The notes under the pieces are model-generated. The model searched no databases. It was not told the DNA's origin and worked only from the letters and a program-made list of their open reading frames with translations. Shown in pieces: positions 26,912-36,958 of a stretch of 64,000 nucleotides of DNA. Source of the stretch: Bacillus safensis (GTDB lineage: Bacteria; Bacillota; Bacilli; Bacillales; Bacillaceae); NCBI GenBank assembly GCA_030159235.1, contig BSBG01000010.1, positions 257-64,256 on the forward strand, in the 5' to 3' direction. Numbering within the stretch: position 1 is the first letter of the stretch; each line of letters starts with the position of its first letter. The position numbers were made by a program, and so were the translations under genes.

Positions 26912-27628
26912 ATGAAAGAGAATAAGTTTCGAGTGATTTATGATCAACTCGCAAGACGAATTGAGCAAGGTGAATGGCAGGATAAAGGCATCCTCCCATC
27001 AGAGCATGAGCTTTCCATCATGTACGACACGTCCCGGGAGACGGTGAGAAAGGCATTAAATATTCTTGTGCAAAATGGCTATATCCAAAAAATCCGCGGG
27101 AAAGGCTCTGTATTGCTAAATCGGGAGAAAATGCAATTTCCTGTATCAGGTCTTGTCAGCTTTAAAGAGCTTTCCAAAACGCTTGGCCGAAAGACGGTCA
27201 CAACCGTTCATGAATTTGGTTTAATCAAACCAGATCAGTATATTCAGTCTCAGCTGAAAATAAACGAACAGGCGGACGTCTGGAAAGTCATTCGATCTCG
27301 CAATATTAGCGGGGAAGAAGTGATATTAGATAAAGACTACTTTTTGCAAAAGTATGTGGACGTATTGTCTAAAGACATATGCGAAGGATCAATCTATGAG
27401 TATATTGAAGGCGAACTCGGTGTATCCATCAGCTATGCTCAAAAGGAATTTGTGGTAGAGCCATGTACAGAAGAGGACGCCAAGTATCTTGATTTGAACG
27501 GTTTCGACCATGTCGTAGTGGTCAAGAATTATGTATTCTTAGAGGATACAAGTCTATTTCAATACACAGAAAGCCGTCACCGGTTAGACCGCTTCAGGTT
27601 TGTTGACTTTGCCAGAAGAGAAAAATAG
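26912..27628 (+). CDS. treR: Trehalose operon repressor TreR (GntR family)
   Basis: Protein of 238 aa with an N-terminal GntR winged helix (LPSEHELSIMYDTSRETVRK) and a C-terminal UTRA effector domain ending RHRLDRFRFVDFARR. In B. subtilis it binds the tre operator and is released by trehalose-6-phosphate. It is the last gene of the operon. A hairpin AATAGACAG/CTGTCTATT follows at 27623-27651 without a strong T run. Confidence 0.93.
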   Translation: MKENKFRVIYDQLARRIEQGEWQDKGILPSEHELSIMYDTSRETVRKALNILVQNGYIQKIRGKGSVLLNREKMQFPVSGLVSFKELSKTLGRKTVTTVHEFGLIKPDQYIQSQLKINEQADVWKVIRSRNISGEEVILDKDYFLQKYVDVLSKDICEGSIYEYIEGELGVSISYAQKEFVVEPCTEEDAKYLDLNGFDHVVVVKNYVFLEDTSLFQYTESRHRLDRFRFVDFARREK

Positions 27629-27704
27629 ACAGGGTCTATGCTCTGTCTATTTCAGGTTTTAGGAACACGAGAAAAGAGCTGAGGCTATCATTTCAGGAGG
27701 AAAT

Positions 27705-28139
27705 ATGATTAGACTGAATCGACCACTAAAATTACGGGATTTAGAAATTTTTAGCGTGATGAAGGATCATCGAATCTTATGTTACGTCATCATTGAAGAT
27801 ACTCGAAAACCGTTTACGGAAGAAGATAGAAAATTAGACCCATTATGTTATATGGATGAAGAAGATATACAAGCGATTTTAAATGTGTTTCATATTTCAA
27901 TTATTAACGATGAAAAGTTAAGTAAAGAGGATTTAACTCTTGTCCAATCGTACTTTGCTGAATTTGTGAATAATACGAACTTAACGAACTTCATTACGAG
28001 AGATTATGTTCAAGAGGATTTATATGCTGTCGATGATGAAGATGACATCACGTTTTTTAATAGAATGCTACGTCATATAGGATCAAATGATGTGAAAGAA
28101 TTTGACGAGCGCAATTGGATTTATTTATCCCAAGATTGA
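27705..28139 (+). CDS. Hypothetical acidic protein
   Basis: Protein of 144 aa that I do not recognise. It is acidic, Asp/Glu-rich, without signal peptide or membrane helix, and predicted mostly helical with a stretch DDEDDITFFNRMLRHIG near the end. AGGAGGAA lies 5 bases before ATG, so translation looks real. The last codon and stop codon fall inside repeat copy D, so its C-terminus may have been set by that insertion. It is absent from the corresponding B. subtilis interval. Confidence 0.65.
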   Translation: MIRLNRPLKLRDLEIFSVMKDHRILCYVIIEDTRKPFTEEDRKLDPLCYMDEEDIQAILNVFHISIINDEKLSKEDLTLVQSYFAEFVNNTNLTNFITRDYVQEDLYAVDDEDDITFFNRMLRHIGSNDVKEFDERNWIYLSQD

Positions 28140-28247
28140 TGATAAAGGGCTAAAATGATCTTTATTTTAGCCCTTTGTCTTCCTTTCAGCGTGATAGAAA
28201 ACCTTTGCAGGCCTGTCACCGAATGCGAGGGTTTGTCTACACGCTGA
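28133..28247 (+). repeat. Terminator-associated repeat, intermediate copy D
   Basis: In the opposite orientation to copies A and B. Starts AGATTGATGATAAAGGGC, has the ATTTTAGCCCTTT hairpin, then CAGCGTGATAGAAAACC and the inverted end GGTTTGTCTACACGCTGA. About 60 bp of the central part present in A and B is missing. The end abuts the terminator stem at 28247. Confidence 0.8.
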
Positions 28248-28276
28248 AAGGACAGAGCTTGATGCTCTGTCCTTTT
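28247..28276. terminator. Terminator between the hypothetical gene and yfkN
   Basis: AAAGGACAGAGC/GCTCTGTCCTTTT stem. On the plus strand a T-rich tail follows. It sits just past the yfkN stop on the minus strand and may serve both genes. Confidence 0.7.
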
Positions 28277-28279
28277 CTT

Positions 28280-31200
28280 TTAAGATGATACATTTTTTCT
28301 TGTACGTTTGCGCTGGTAGTAATAAAGGATACCGCCTGAGGCGAGCATGAGCACGCCGATCAATACAGCTGTATACATCATTGTTGCTGTATTTGGCAAT
28401 GTGCCGCCTGGAAGTCCAGTTCCATCTTGGTTTGGATCTGAACCTGAACCTCCGCCTGGCGCCGATGTGCCGTCGTCTCCGCCAGTTTGATCAGGGGCTG
28501 TTCCAGCTGCTCCGCTTTGGTTGAGTACGGTGTATTCGCTGAAATGCTCAGTTTGACCTGATACAACTCCGTTTTCGAACGATCCGTTACTTGTTTTAGC
28601 GTAACGGTTCTTCTTGCGATCTACATAATATACACCAGGTTTCTTTGCCTTTTGAGGCTCGTCTAATGTAAAGGATAGTGTAACAGGATCTTTAAAGGTA
28701 GAAACCTTTTTCTGATCTTGTTTGATTTGGAAATCATACGTATCCGTTAATGCGTTTTTCACCTTAGCGGTCTTTGTCATCTGTATATTTGCGCTTTTCT
28801 CGGACACATTAGAGAGCGGTAATTCAAGTCCCACTTTATCATGATAGATGGTGACCTTTGGATCTTGCTCTCTTTTCTTCAGTTCGGCAACTTGCGCCTT
28901 TGAAAGAGACAATTGAACGTTTTTCGCTTCGCTCGCTTTGTCTAAATAGAGCAAAGCTTTGTTTGTATGCTGTACATACGTTTGGAATTTCTCATCATCT
29001 TGAATGTCATAGGCGCCCTTTCCTTTCGCACGAGGAAGGAATACTTCTTTCACTCGATGATCGATGACAGGAGAAATATGCCCGTTTGCTTTTTCAATTT
29101 GTTCTTTGAAAATTTCATAGTCAACATAGCCTAAGTCTTCGCCGTGAGAGGCTTCTGTAAAGACGCTGTAGCCATCGCCGCCTGTGCCGACGAATGCGTT
29201 TGTCGCCACACGGTATGTTTTCTGATCATCAATGTCAGTCAGTTTTTCATTTTTGTCTTTCAGTTTGACATCAATGAGTCTGCTGCCAGCTGGTTTACTA
29301 AGTGTAAACGTATATTCAATACCGGCTACATGAGGGAATGCGCCGCCGCCTTCCTCAATGCCTGACAGACCTTGTTCGAGTGCTTTCTTAATTTGACTGC
29401 CTTTTAAATCTGCAACATACAGGGTGTTTCCAAATGGCATGACCGTTAAAATGTCACCTAAAGTGATATCTCCTTTTTCAATGCTGCCTCGGATACCACC
29501 GCCGTTTGTGATGGCAAGATCAGCACCAGCAGATTCCTGCGCTTTCGTCAGCATACCATCGGCAATAAAGTTCCCAAGATTCGTTTCCTTCGCACGAACG
29601 TGCTCACGCTGTCCATCTAAAAGAACATCGGTTGTCCCGACTTTTTCGGTTTTTAAATCTTGAATATCCGCCTTGTACTGATCAAGAATCGCTTTTGCAT
29701 CTGCATCTTCTTTGACAGAGTCATCGATGGTGATGAGGTCAAAAGAAGATTCTTTTGGCTGTACGATCCCTTTTTGATCAAAAGCAACGTCTACTTTTCC
29801 TAAGAATTGTCCGTAGTCTTTCACCTGCGCGACAATCGTTGGTTCTTTCTTATTGACGACCTTTAATTTTTCAACTAGGGTATGCGTGTGACCGCCAATG
29901 ATGAGATCAATGCCGTCTACCTTTTGAGCAAGCTCAAGATCACGGTTATAGCCAATATGTGTTAAAGCAATGATTTTATTGATTTTTTCTTCTGTTTGAA
30001 TGGTGTTGACTGTTTCTTTTGCTTTCTTGTACGCATCTTTGAATTGAATGTTAGGTCCGCTGCTGGATGTAATGGCTGTGTCTTCAGTAGTTAAGCCGAA
30101 TACAGCCACTTTTTCACCGTTTACATCGAGCAGGATGTATGGGTAAATTCCAGCTTCTTTTTTCTCACCAGCTTTAAATGAGGCTGGTTTTTTCACTAAG
30201 TCGCTCAATTGTTTTTCCTTAGAGACATCAACGTTTGATGACACAATCGGGAAGGTTGGCTTTTCAAATTGATGACGGTTTTTCGCATCTACATCTGATG
30301 CATCTCCTGTCAGGAATTGACGAAGAACAGAAGGACCTTTGTCAAATTCATGATTACCAAACGTCATGGCATCATATTTCATTAAGTTCATCAATTTCAG
30401 GTCAGCAAGACCTTGCCATTTTGTGAAATATAGATCACCAGAGAAGACATCACCAGCGTCTAATAAAATATTGTTCTTGCTTTCGGCCCGAACTTCTTTA
30501 ATCTTTGTTGCGCGTCTTGCTGCATCATCAAGATGGGCATGTGTGTCGTTTGTATGCATCACCGTTAAATTCCAGTTGTCTGACGCAGGCGGTTCTGTTG
30601 TGCCATCCTCTTTAAAGGCTAGCTTGTACACGCCAAGACCATCTATGCTGGCGTTACGAACAAAGTCTACGCTGCTTGATTCTTTAGCAAACGGTTTTGC
30701 CAAAACAGAAGATTCAAATGTGACTGTTGCGCCTTTGACCGGTGCAATGGACCAGTTTTGATCCGCACTTGGATTGATGGTTTTTTGTTCGATAATATAA
30801 TCCATTAGCACTTGGCGGTTTTCATCTGCTGAGGCAAGCACCACTTTATCTTGTGTGAGATGCGGGAATCCTCCGCCGCCAGAGGCACGATAGTTATTTG
30901 TCACAACTAAAAATTCTTGATTGTCAGAGACAGGTTTTCCTTTATACGACAGGTTTTTGATGCGGTTTGCATCGCTATTGACGATTGTGCCAGATGTGCT
31001 GTATTTAGCGGGCTGCGTCACATCGACTTCGTATGTGACACCGTCGATCACATCAAAGTTATACGAGCGGTATTCCTCGTTTAAAATAGGCTGTTCCTCT
31101 GAATTGTTTGGTTTGATTTGGTTAAACTGTCCGGCAGACATCTCTAGCCAGTCTCTCACTTCACTGCCTTTGAGTTTGACAATTTGTACAGTGTTATCGT

Positions 31201-32569
31201 AAAGGTAGAGATCACCAATATTTTTAATCGCTAAATCACCTTTGGCGATATTCGTATAATAATTCACACCGTTTCGACCGCCGGCTTTAAACGGGGCACC
31301 TGCAGATAAAATCGGTAAATTCTTATACGCTGTGTCCTTCATTTTTTCTTGTGCATACCATTTTTGTGCATCTGTCACAATTTGAATCGAAGGGTCATCC
31401 ATCACTTGAGCAAAAAAGCTGTTAATGTCTGCTTCTGTTTTACCAACAGGTTTTCTCACATAATCAAGTGTGTTTTGATGCGTTGTTTGAATGGCATCTG
31501 TCACAGTGCTGTTTTCAGATGTCACTCCAGCAACCGATTCGATCTTTCCAGTTCCGTCTGTGACCTTCCAATTACTGCCGTCAGGCTCGAGTGTTAAATC
31601 AATCACTCCGAGGTAGCTTCCCCAGTTTTTTGACATGACGACTGGAATGCCATTGATCGTTCCTTTTGATACATCGAATTTGTCGACGCCGCTATATTCA
31701 GCACTTGGGAATGTGCCGTGCTGGTGGCCAGACACGATCGCATCGATGCCTTTCGTTTTTGTGGCAAGGTCAAAGATCATATTTTCTGATCCTTTAGGCG
31801 AAGCGGTTTTTTCAATTCCTGTATGGGCAAGAGCCACGATGACATCTGCGCCTTTTTCCTTCATTTCAGGGATGGTTTCATTGGCAGATTCGACGATATC
31901 CTGCACTTGCACTTGTCCATCTAAATGCTTCTTATCCCACGTCATAATTTGTGGTGGAACGAATCCTATGTAACCAACTTTCACAGTTTGTGAGGCTCCG
32001 TTTGCATCTTTAAAGGTTTTATTTTGGATCACATAAGGCGTAAAACGATGTTCTCCATTTAACTTTTTGACGTTCGCATTGACAATCGGGAAGTTGGCGC
32101 CCGCAATGGTACCGTCAAGGAATGATAATCCGTAGTTAAATTCATGATTGCCAAGTGTTCCTGCATCGTACTTTAGTTTGTTAAGTGTATGAATAATGGG
32201 ATGAACCTTTGTTTGATTGATGATACTGTCTTTCTCATTTTTGTAAACATATTCTCCAAGAGGGGTTCCTTGAATCAGGTCTCCGTTATCAACAAGGAGT
32301 GTGTTTGGATTTTGTGAACGGTGCTTGTCAATCAGCTCGGCTGTTTTTGCTAAGCCAAACTCATTTGTTTCTTTGTCGCTGTAATAATCGTAATTCATCA
32401 TGTTCGCATGAACATCAGTTGTGGCTAAGATGCTGACTTTTACGGCATTGCCGTTTTCTATTGCTGCATGAGTAGGTACTGCTGGGAGAATGAGACTAAT
32501 CATCATAATGGTAGTGAGCAGAATAGACAGGTTTTTTCTTCGTTTAGACCTATGTGCTTGCTTCTTCAC
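28280..32569 (-). CDS. yfkN: Cell-wall-anchored bifunctional nucleotidase YfkN
   Basis: Protein of 1429 aa. Signal peptide in residues 1-36. Two metallophosphoesterase/5'-nucleotidase modules follow in tandem. The first (ATTDVHANMMNYDY, LGNHEFNYG) resembles 2',3'-cyclic-nucleotide phosphodiesterases. The second (MHTNDTHAHLDD, FGNHEFDKGP, ITNGGGIRGSIEKGD) resembles UshA-type 5'-nucleotidases. A linker rich in Gly/Asp/Ser precedes LPNTA, a hydrophobic helix and a basic tail (YYQRKRTRKN), a sortase signal of the YhcS type. It begins with GTG at a GGAG site. It salvages phosphate and nucleosides outside the cell. Confidence 0.93.
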   Translation of the reverse strand: MKKQAHRSKRRKNLSILLTTIMMISLILPAVPTHAAIENGNAVKVSILATTDVHANMMNYDYYSDKETNEFGLAKTAELIDKHRSQNPNTLLVDNGDLIQGTPLGEYVYKNEKDSIINQTKVHPIIHTLNKLKYDAGTLGNHEFNYGLSFLDGTIAGANFPIVNANVKKLNGEHRFTPYVIQNKTFKDANGASQTVKVGYIGFVPPQIMTWDKKHLDGQVQVQDIVESANETIPEMKEKGADVIVALAHTGIEKTASPKGSENMIFDLATKTKGIDAIVSGHQHGTFPSAEYSGVDKFDVSKGTINGIPVVMSKNWGSYLGVIDLTLEPDGSNWKVTDGTGKIESVAGVTSENSTVTDAIQTTHQNTLDYVRKPVGKTEADINSFFAQVMDDPSIQIVTDAQKWYAQEKMKDTAYKNLPILSAGAPFKAGGRNGVNYYTNIAKGDLAIKNIGDLYLYDNTVQIVKLKGSEVRDWLEMSAGQFNQIKPNNSEEQPILNEEYRSYNFDVIDGVTYEVDVTQPAKYSTSGTIVNSDANRIKNLSYKGKPVSDNQEFLVVTNNYRASGGGGFPHLTQDKVVLASADENRQVLMDYIIEQKTINPSADQNWSIAPVKGATVTFESSVLAKPFAKESSSVDFVRNASIDGLGVYKLAFKEDGTTEPPASDNWNLTVMHTNDTHAHLDDAARRATKIKEVRAESKNNILLDAGDVFSGDLYFTKWQGLADLKLMNLMKYDAMTFGNHEFDKGPSVLRQFLTGDASDVDAKNRHQFEKPTFPIVSSNVDVSKEKQLSDLVKKPASFKAGEKKEAGIYPYILLDVNGEKVAVFGLTTEDTAITSSSGPNIQFKDAYKKAKETVNTIQTEEKINKIIALTHIGYNRDLELAQKVDGIDLIIGGHTHTLVEKLKVVNKKEPTIVAQVKDYGQFLGKVDVAFDQKGIVQPKESSFDLITIDDSVKEDADAKAILDQYKADIQDLKTEKVGTTDVLLDGQREHVRAKETNLGNFIADGMLTKAQESAGADLAITNGGGIRGSIEKGDITLGDILTVMPFGNTLYVADLKGSQIKKALEQGLSGIEEGGGAFPHVAGIEYTFTLSKPAGSRLIDVKLKDKNEKLTDIDDQKTYRVATNAFVGTGGDGYSVFTEASHGEDLGYVDYEIFKEQIEKANGHISPVIDHRVKEVFLPRAKGKGAYDIQDDEKFQTYVQHTNKALLYLDKASEAKNVQLSLSKAQVAELKKREQDPKVTIYHDKVGLELPLSNVSEKSANIQMTKTAKVKNALTDTYDFQIKQDQKKVSTFKDPVTLSFTLDEPQKAKKPGVYYVDRKKNRYAKTSNGSFENGVVSGQTEHFSEYTVLNQSGAAGTAPDQTGGDDGTSAPGGGSGSDPNQDGTGLPGGTLPNTATMMYTAVLIGVLMLASGGILYYYQRKRTRKNVSS

Positions 32570-32757
32570 CTGATCTCCGCCTTTCTAATTTTTTTGACCA
32601 CAATACCTATTGTAGAAATGTTTCGTTAACTTTTGTAGTTATTTTTTGCAGATTATTGTAAAGATAACATAAATCATACGAATTACCTTGTTGAGGAAAT
32701 ATAAATGAGTCAAAATACTCATTTTTGTCATAGGGGGTTTTCTGATAGGGATAGGAT

Positions 32758-32782
32758 GTTTGATTTCGATATGTCCGGGTAT
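32758..32782 (+). promoter_or_regulatory. sigma-B promoter of yfkM
   Basis: GTTTGA, 13-bp spacer, GGGTAT: one mismatch from the sigma-B consensus, 42 bases before the start codon. B. subtilis yfkM is a sigma-B general stress gene. Confidence 0.75.
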
Positions 32783-32823
32783 ATTGTGTAGTGTGAACGA
32801 TAATCAAGCAGGAAGGTTTCTAC

Positions 32824-33342
32824 ATGGGTAAGAAAATTGCAGTTGTATTAACAGATTACTTTGAGGATGTTGAATTCACCGAGCCTGCAAAAGCCTTTAA
32901 AGATGCAGGTCATGAATTGACAGTCATTGAAAATGAAAAAGGAAAAACAGTCAAAGGGAAGCAAGGAGAGGCAGAAGTGAGAGTGGATGCGTCTATTGAT
33001 AACGTGAAGCCTGAAGACTTCGATGCACTTCTTATTCCTGGCGGGTTCTCACCAGACATTCTTCGTGCAGATGACCGCTACGTCCAATTTACAAAAGCAT
33101 TTATGGATGAGAAAAAACCAGTATTTGCGATCTGTCACGGACCGCAATTGCTTATTACAGCGAAGACGCTCGAAGGCAGAGGCGCAACTGGCTATACATC
33201 TATTCAAGTAGACATGGAAAACGCAGGCGCCAAATTCAAAGACGAAGAGGTTGTCGTTTGTCAGGATCAGCTTGTGACAAGCCGTACACCTGATGACATT
33301 CCAGCATTTAACCGTGAATCATTAAAACTGCTTGCGGAATAA
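32824..33342 (+). CDS. yfkM: General stress protein 18, DJ-1/PfpI family (YfkM)
   Basis: Protein of 172 aa with the PfpI fold. The nucleophile-elbow Cys is in FAICHGPQLLI (near residue 103). An acidic partner lies early (YFEDVEF), and PGGFSPDILR is conserved. Members act as deglycases, chaperones or proteases; the exact activity here is unproven. Monocistronic, with a sigma-B promoter and a strong terminator. Confidence 0.92.
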   Translation: MGKKIAVVLTDYFEDVEFTEPAKAFKDAGHELTVIENEKGKTVKGKQGEAEVRVDASIDNVKPEDFDALLIPGGFSPDILRADDRYVQFTKAFMDEKKPVFAICHGPQLLITAKTLEGRGATGYTSIQVDMENAGAKFKDEEVVVCQDQLVTSRTPDDIPAFNRESLKLLAE

Positions 33343-33362
33343 GCGATTTTGACAGGATAAAC

Positions 33363-33396
33363 AAAGCCAGCACCTTGCGGGGTGCTGGCTTTTTCT
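33363..33396 (+). terminator. yfkM terminator
   Basis: AAGCCAGCACC/GGTGCTGGCTT stem followed by T run. Confidence 0.85.
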
Positions 33397-33412
33397 GTCC
33401 ATGATGTAACAA

Positions 33413-33628
33413 TTATTTTCTTAAGCTTTTTAGCTCGCTTGCGATGGCTTGCATTTCACTTGGGCTGAATGAAGATTTTTTCATCACCATTTGGTGTAGA
33501 AACTCGATATCTTCGTACTTGTCTGGACTGAAGTCCTCGGCTTTGATGACTCCAATGTTCAGCATATTTAACTTTTGCGAAATGTCTTCAATCAGCTGAT
33601 TGACTTCAGCCGCTTTTTGCTCTGACAA
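33413..33628 (-). CDS. yfkK: UPF0435 (DUF1128) protein YfkK
   Basis: Small helical cytoplasmic protein with the family pattern [20 protein letters not shown] followed by [10 protein letters not shown]. The open frame reaches 33667. TTG at 33628 is chosen because GGAAAGGA lies about 10 bases upstream and the resulting 71 residues equal the family's length. Function unknown. Confidence 0.8.
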   Translation of the reverse strand: MSEQKAAEVNQLIEDISQKLNMLNIGVIKAEDFSPDKYEDIEFLHQMVMKKSSFSPSEMQAIASELKSLRK

Positions 33629-33705
33629 GGGCGGCACGTCCTTTCCTGCATATGTGTCGAATAACATGTCTATTTTAACAGAAATGCAAAAGAATAAAAG
33701 GGCAA

Positions 33706-35061
33706 TTAAGACGACACCGAGATGTTTTTCTCTTTTTTCTCCTGTTTGATCTTATCAATGATTCGTTTGGATTCAAATACGACAACCCCTGATAAACCGA
33801 TGAGGCCAATTAAGTTAGGAATGGCCATCAGCCCATTTAGCATATCCGCCACACCCCAGACGAGGTTATTTTTAAACACAGCGCCCAAAAAGACAGCGAT
33901 GACAAATAAAATGCGGTAATACATCACATACGAGTCTTTGACTAAGTATGTAAAGCATTTCTCTCCGTAATAAGACCAGCCAATGATGGTAGAGTATGCA
34001 AACAGCAATAAACCGATGGCGACAATAATGGAGCCGACAGGCCCGAGGAAATAAGAAAAGGAAACGGAAGTGAGCGCATCACTGCTCTCTGATTGATACA
34101 TATTTGCCATAACAATTGTGATCCCTGTAATCGAACAAACAATCATCGTATCAATGAATACTTGCGTCATTGACACAAGGGCTTGACGAGCTGGCATATC
34201 CGTTTTTGCAGCGGCCGCCGCAATAGGGGATGATCCGAGACCTGCTTCATTGGAAAATACGCCTCTCGCCACACCCCAACGGATGACCGTACCGATAGCG
34301 CCTCCTGCTACGGCTTGACCTGTGAATGCGTCTGAAAAAATGAGCCCGACGGCACTTGGGACAAGCTCCGCATTCATGACAAGAATGATCAGTCCGCAGA
34401 TGACGTAGAATAAAGCCATCACCGGTACAAAAATAGACGTTACACGGCCAATGCTTTTAATCCCGCCTAAAATGACGAGTGCAGTAAAAGCCGTAATGAT
34501 TATGCCTGTGATCCATGTTGGAATTTGAAAGGTTGAATTCATGACACCAGAAATCGAATTGGACTGCACGAGATTCCCAATCCCAAAGGCAGCCGTGGCA
34601 CCAAAAATAGCAAACAGCACCCCCAGCCATTTTTGCTTCAGGCCATGCTCCAAATAGTACATCGGCCCGCCAGACATTTCACCTTTTTCATTTTTGACAC
34701 GGTATTTCACGGCGAGAACAGCTTCAGCATATTTTGTTGCCATTCCAAAGAACGCTGCAAACCACATCCAAAACACGGCGCCCGGTCCGCCGGCAATGAC
34801 AGCAGAGGCGACCCCTACAATATTTCCCGTTCCAACGGTTGCAGCAAGAGCTGTCATTAATGCTTGGAAGTGAGAAATATCACCTTCTGATGTCTTATCT
34901 TGCTTTGAAAATGCAAGCCTCAGCGAATAGGGGAGTAGCCTGATTTGAATGAAGAGCACGCGAAAGGTAAGGTAAATTCCTGTCCCCACGATGAAAAGCA
35001 AAAGCGGCGGTCCCCATAATACATCATTGATATTGCTGACAATCTGTTCTACCCATCCCAT
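33706..35061 (-). CDS. Sodium:alanine symporter (AGCS) family amino acid carrier
   Basis: Polytopic protein of 451 aa with about ten helices. AGCS signatures: [19 protein letters not shown] near residue 70-90, [11 protein letters not shown], and [20 protein letters not shown]. It imports a small neutral amino acid such as alanine or glycine with Na+ (or H+). B. subtilis has the paralogues yflA, alsT and ybeC-like carriers; YflA is the nearest by genome context, but the exact orthologue is not certain. Confidence 0.87.
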   Translation of the reverse strand: MGWVEQIVSNINDVLWGPPLLLFIVGTGIYLTFRVLFIQIRLLPYSLRLAFSKQDKTSEGDISHFQALMTALAATVGTGNIVGVASAVIAGGPGAVFWMWFAAFFGMATKYAEAVLAVKYRVKNEKGEMSGGPMYYLEHGLKQKWLGVLFAIFGATAAFGIGNLVQSNSISGVMNSTFQIPTWITGIIITAFTALVILGGIKSIGRVTSIFVPVMALFYVICGLIILVMNAELVPSAVGLIFSDAFTGQAVAGGAIGTVIRWGVARGVFSNEAGLGSSPIAAAAAKTDMPARQALVSMTQVFIDTMIVCSITGITIVMANMYQSESSDALTSVSFSYFLGPVGSIIVAIGLLLFAYSTIIGWSYYGEKCFTYLVKDSYVMYYRILFVIAVFLGAVFKNNLVWGVADMLNGLMAIPNLIGLIGLSGVVVFESKRIIDKIKQEKKEKNISVSS

Positions 35062-35188
35062 AAGTATCCCCCTTTATTTGTGGAATTCTCCTAAAGTGTC
35101 ACCTTTTTTTGTATAATGTGTCAATGCCGGTGAGAGTTTTTCTTGCAAAGTTTTCAAAAGAAAAAGGGCTTGATATGATAGAGAAAAG

Positions 35189-35214
35189 GTTTTCGAAAGG
35201 CACTCTTAGGGAAA
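35189..35214 (+). promoter_or_regulatory. Possible sigma-B promoter of yfkJ-yfkI-yfkH
   Basis: GTTTTC, 14-bp spacer, GGGAAA, 20 bases before the yfkJ start. It fits the sigma-B consensus at about four of six bases in each box. The B. subtilis operon is sigma-B controlled. Confidence 0.4.
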
Positions 35215-35234
35215 AGATAGGAGGAGAATGAAGA

Positions 35235-35705
35235 ATGATTCATGTATTATTCGTTTGTCTTGGAAATATTTGTAGATCACCAATGGCAGAGGCGATGTTT
35301 AGAAAACGAGTAGAAGATGAAGGACTGAGTGAGTACTTTGTCATTGATTCAGCAGGCATTGGCGGCTGGCATCAAGGCAGTCCTCCGCATGAAGGAACAC
35401 GAAAACTGCTTGATGAAAAAGGGATCAGTTATGAAGGGATGTCCGCAAGACAACTCATAGATGAGGATATCACTACATACGATTATATTCTGGCAATGGA
35501 TGCTGAAAATGTAGGGGCACTTCGCAGTATAGCTGGCTATGGGAAACATCACTTTATTGGCCGTCTTCTTGACTTTGTTGAAGACGACGATCGAGATGAT
35601 GTGCCAGACCCTTATTACACGGGAAACTTTGAGGAAGTACATGATTTAATTGAAACAGGAATTGACCGTTTCTTGACGTATGTAAAGAAAGAGAAACACC
35701 TTTAA
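35235..35705 (+). CDS. yfkJ: Low-molecular-weight protein-tyrosine phosphatase YfkJ
   Basis: Protein of 156 aa. The P-loop is C8-LGNIC-R14-S at the N-terminus and the general acid Asp is in VPDPYYTG near residue 123. It removes phosphate from protein tyrosine. AGGAGG lies about 10 bases upstream. First gene of yfkJ-yfkI-yfkH, with 20 bp to the next gene. Confidence 0.93.
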   Translation: MIHVLFVCLGNICRSPMAEAMFRKRVEDEGLSEYFVIDSAGIGGWHQGSPPHEGTRKLLDEKGISYEGMSARQLIDEDITTYDYILAMDAENVGALRSIAGYGKHHFIGRLLDFVEDDDRDDVPDPYYTGNFEEVHDLIETGIDRFLTYVKKEKHL

Positions 35706-35725
35706 CTGAAAGGAGATCAGATGAG

Positions 35726-36049
35726 ATGGAAGAGAAAAATCAAATCGTGCTTCGAGGAGCTGTGATAGGAGCAGCTTGCGGCGCATTGCTGACATTATTT
35801 CATCGGCCAACGAGAATTGCACTCAAAGACAAATGGAATGACTGCCAGGAAAAGCTGAGTGAGTACCGCCAGGAGCCAGGCAGGATATCAGCTTGCATGA
35901 AAGAAAAAATGGAAGAAACGAAGCAGCTGATGCGAACAATCTCAGATGATTTGTCATTTTTAAATGAACAAGTCAATCAGTTAAAGGAAACAACACCAAA
36001 GGTATTAGAGATTATTGAAGAAACAAAGGATCATTTTCGATCAAAATAG
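35726..36049 (+). CDS. yfkI: YtxH-like general stress protein YfkI
   Basis: Protein of 107 aa. A short N-terminal hydrophobic segment (residues 8-24, GAVIGAACGALLTLF) is followed by a charged coiled-coil region of about 80 residues. This resembles the YtxH family. Position between yfkJ and yfkH supports the call. Function unknown. Confidence 0.8.
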   Translation: MEEKNQIVLRGAVIGAACGALLTLFHRPTRIALKDKWNDCQEKLSEYRQEPGRISACMKEKMEETKQLMRTISDDLSFLNEQVNQLKETTPKVLEIIEETKDHFRSK

Positions 36050-36076
36050 AAAGATTGATTATTGGAGATGAGGCGT

Positions 36077-36895
36077 ATGGGTTTTATTAAAGCGTTAATT
36101 GAACGCTTTTTGCTACATGAAGGACCGGCAAAATCTGCTGAGCTTGCTTACTTCTTTTTGCTTTCATTATTTCCGTTTCTCATCTTCGTGCTGACGCTTG
36201 TTGGGTATTTACCGCTGACGTCAAAGGATGTCCTTAGTGTTATCTCTGGTTATGCGCCAGAAGGGGCGCTTTCGATGATTGAATCCATTGCGGAACAGAC
36301 GCTGAATAACCGGAACGGCGGGTTATTGTCGTTCGGGATTATTGCCGCCCTTTGGTCTGCATCTAACGGGATTAATGCCGTCGTCAGAGCATTTAATCAT
36401 GCTTACGAAGTTGAGGAAAATCGATCCTTCATTCTCGTACGTTTAACATCCATCATCTTAACGGTAGCGATGGTTTTGACCATTATATTCGCTTTAATGC
36501 TCCCCGTATTTGGCAAAGAGCTTGGTTTATTTGTCGCTAAATTAATTGGGCAGTCAGAGGCATTTCTCACCATATGGACGGCCATGAGGTGGATCATTAG
36601 CCCGCTGATTTTATTGATTGTGTTTACATCCTTGTACTATTTTGCTCCAAACATCAGGCTGAAATTGAAGTTTGTTTTGCCAGGCGCTATGTTTGCGTCG
36701 ATTGGATGGATTTTCGTGAGTATGCTGTTCTCATTTTACGTAGGCGAGTTTGCCAATTACAGTGCGATGTACGGAAGCATTGGGGGAATCATTATTTTAA
36801 TGATCTGGTTTTATTTAACCGGCATCATGATTATCTTAGGCGGCGAGCTCAATGCGCTTTTACATAAGCGTAAAATCGTACCAGGCAAGGTATGA
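36077..36895 (+). CDS. yfkH: YihY-family membrane protein YfkH
   Basis: Protein of 272 aa with about six helices and the family motif ELAYFFLLSLFPFLIFV near residue 25, then GNGIN-like ALWSASNGINAVVRAFN and SMYGSIGGIIILMIWFYL-type C-terminal helices. Earlier annotated as RNase BN, a claim that has been withdrawn for this family. Function unknown, possibly membrane transport. ATG at 36077 (MGFIKALIERF) is preferred to TTG at 36062 by comparison with relatives and the GGAG at 36063-36066. Confidence 0.87.
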   Translation: MGFIKALIERFLLHEGPAKSAELAYFFLLSLFPFLIFVLTLVGYLPLTSKDVLSVISGYAPEGALSMIESIAEQTLNNRNGGLLSFGIIAALWSASNGINAVVRAFNHAYEVEENRSFILVRLTSIILTVAMVLTIIFALMLPVFGKELGLFVAKLIGQSEAFLTIWTAMRWIISPLILLIVFTSLYYFAPNIRLKLKFVLPGAMFASIGWIFVSMLFSFYVGEFANYSAMYGSIGGIIILMIWFYLTGIMIILGGELNALLHKRKIVPGKV

Positions 36896-36958
36896 AGAAA
36901 TCGGGGAATCCTAAAGAAGAACGAACATGTTCAATCTTAATGGATGGGGGAATCACAT

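Noticed and set aside
30366-30761. 131-codon plus-strand frame opposite yfkN
   Set aside because: Antisense shadow of a well-supported 1429-aa gene, with no initiation signal.
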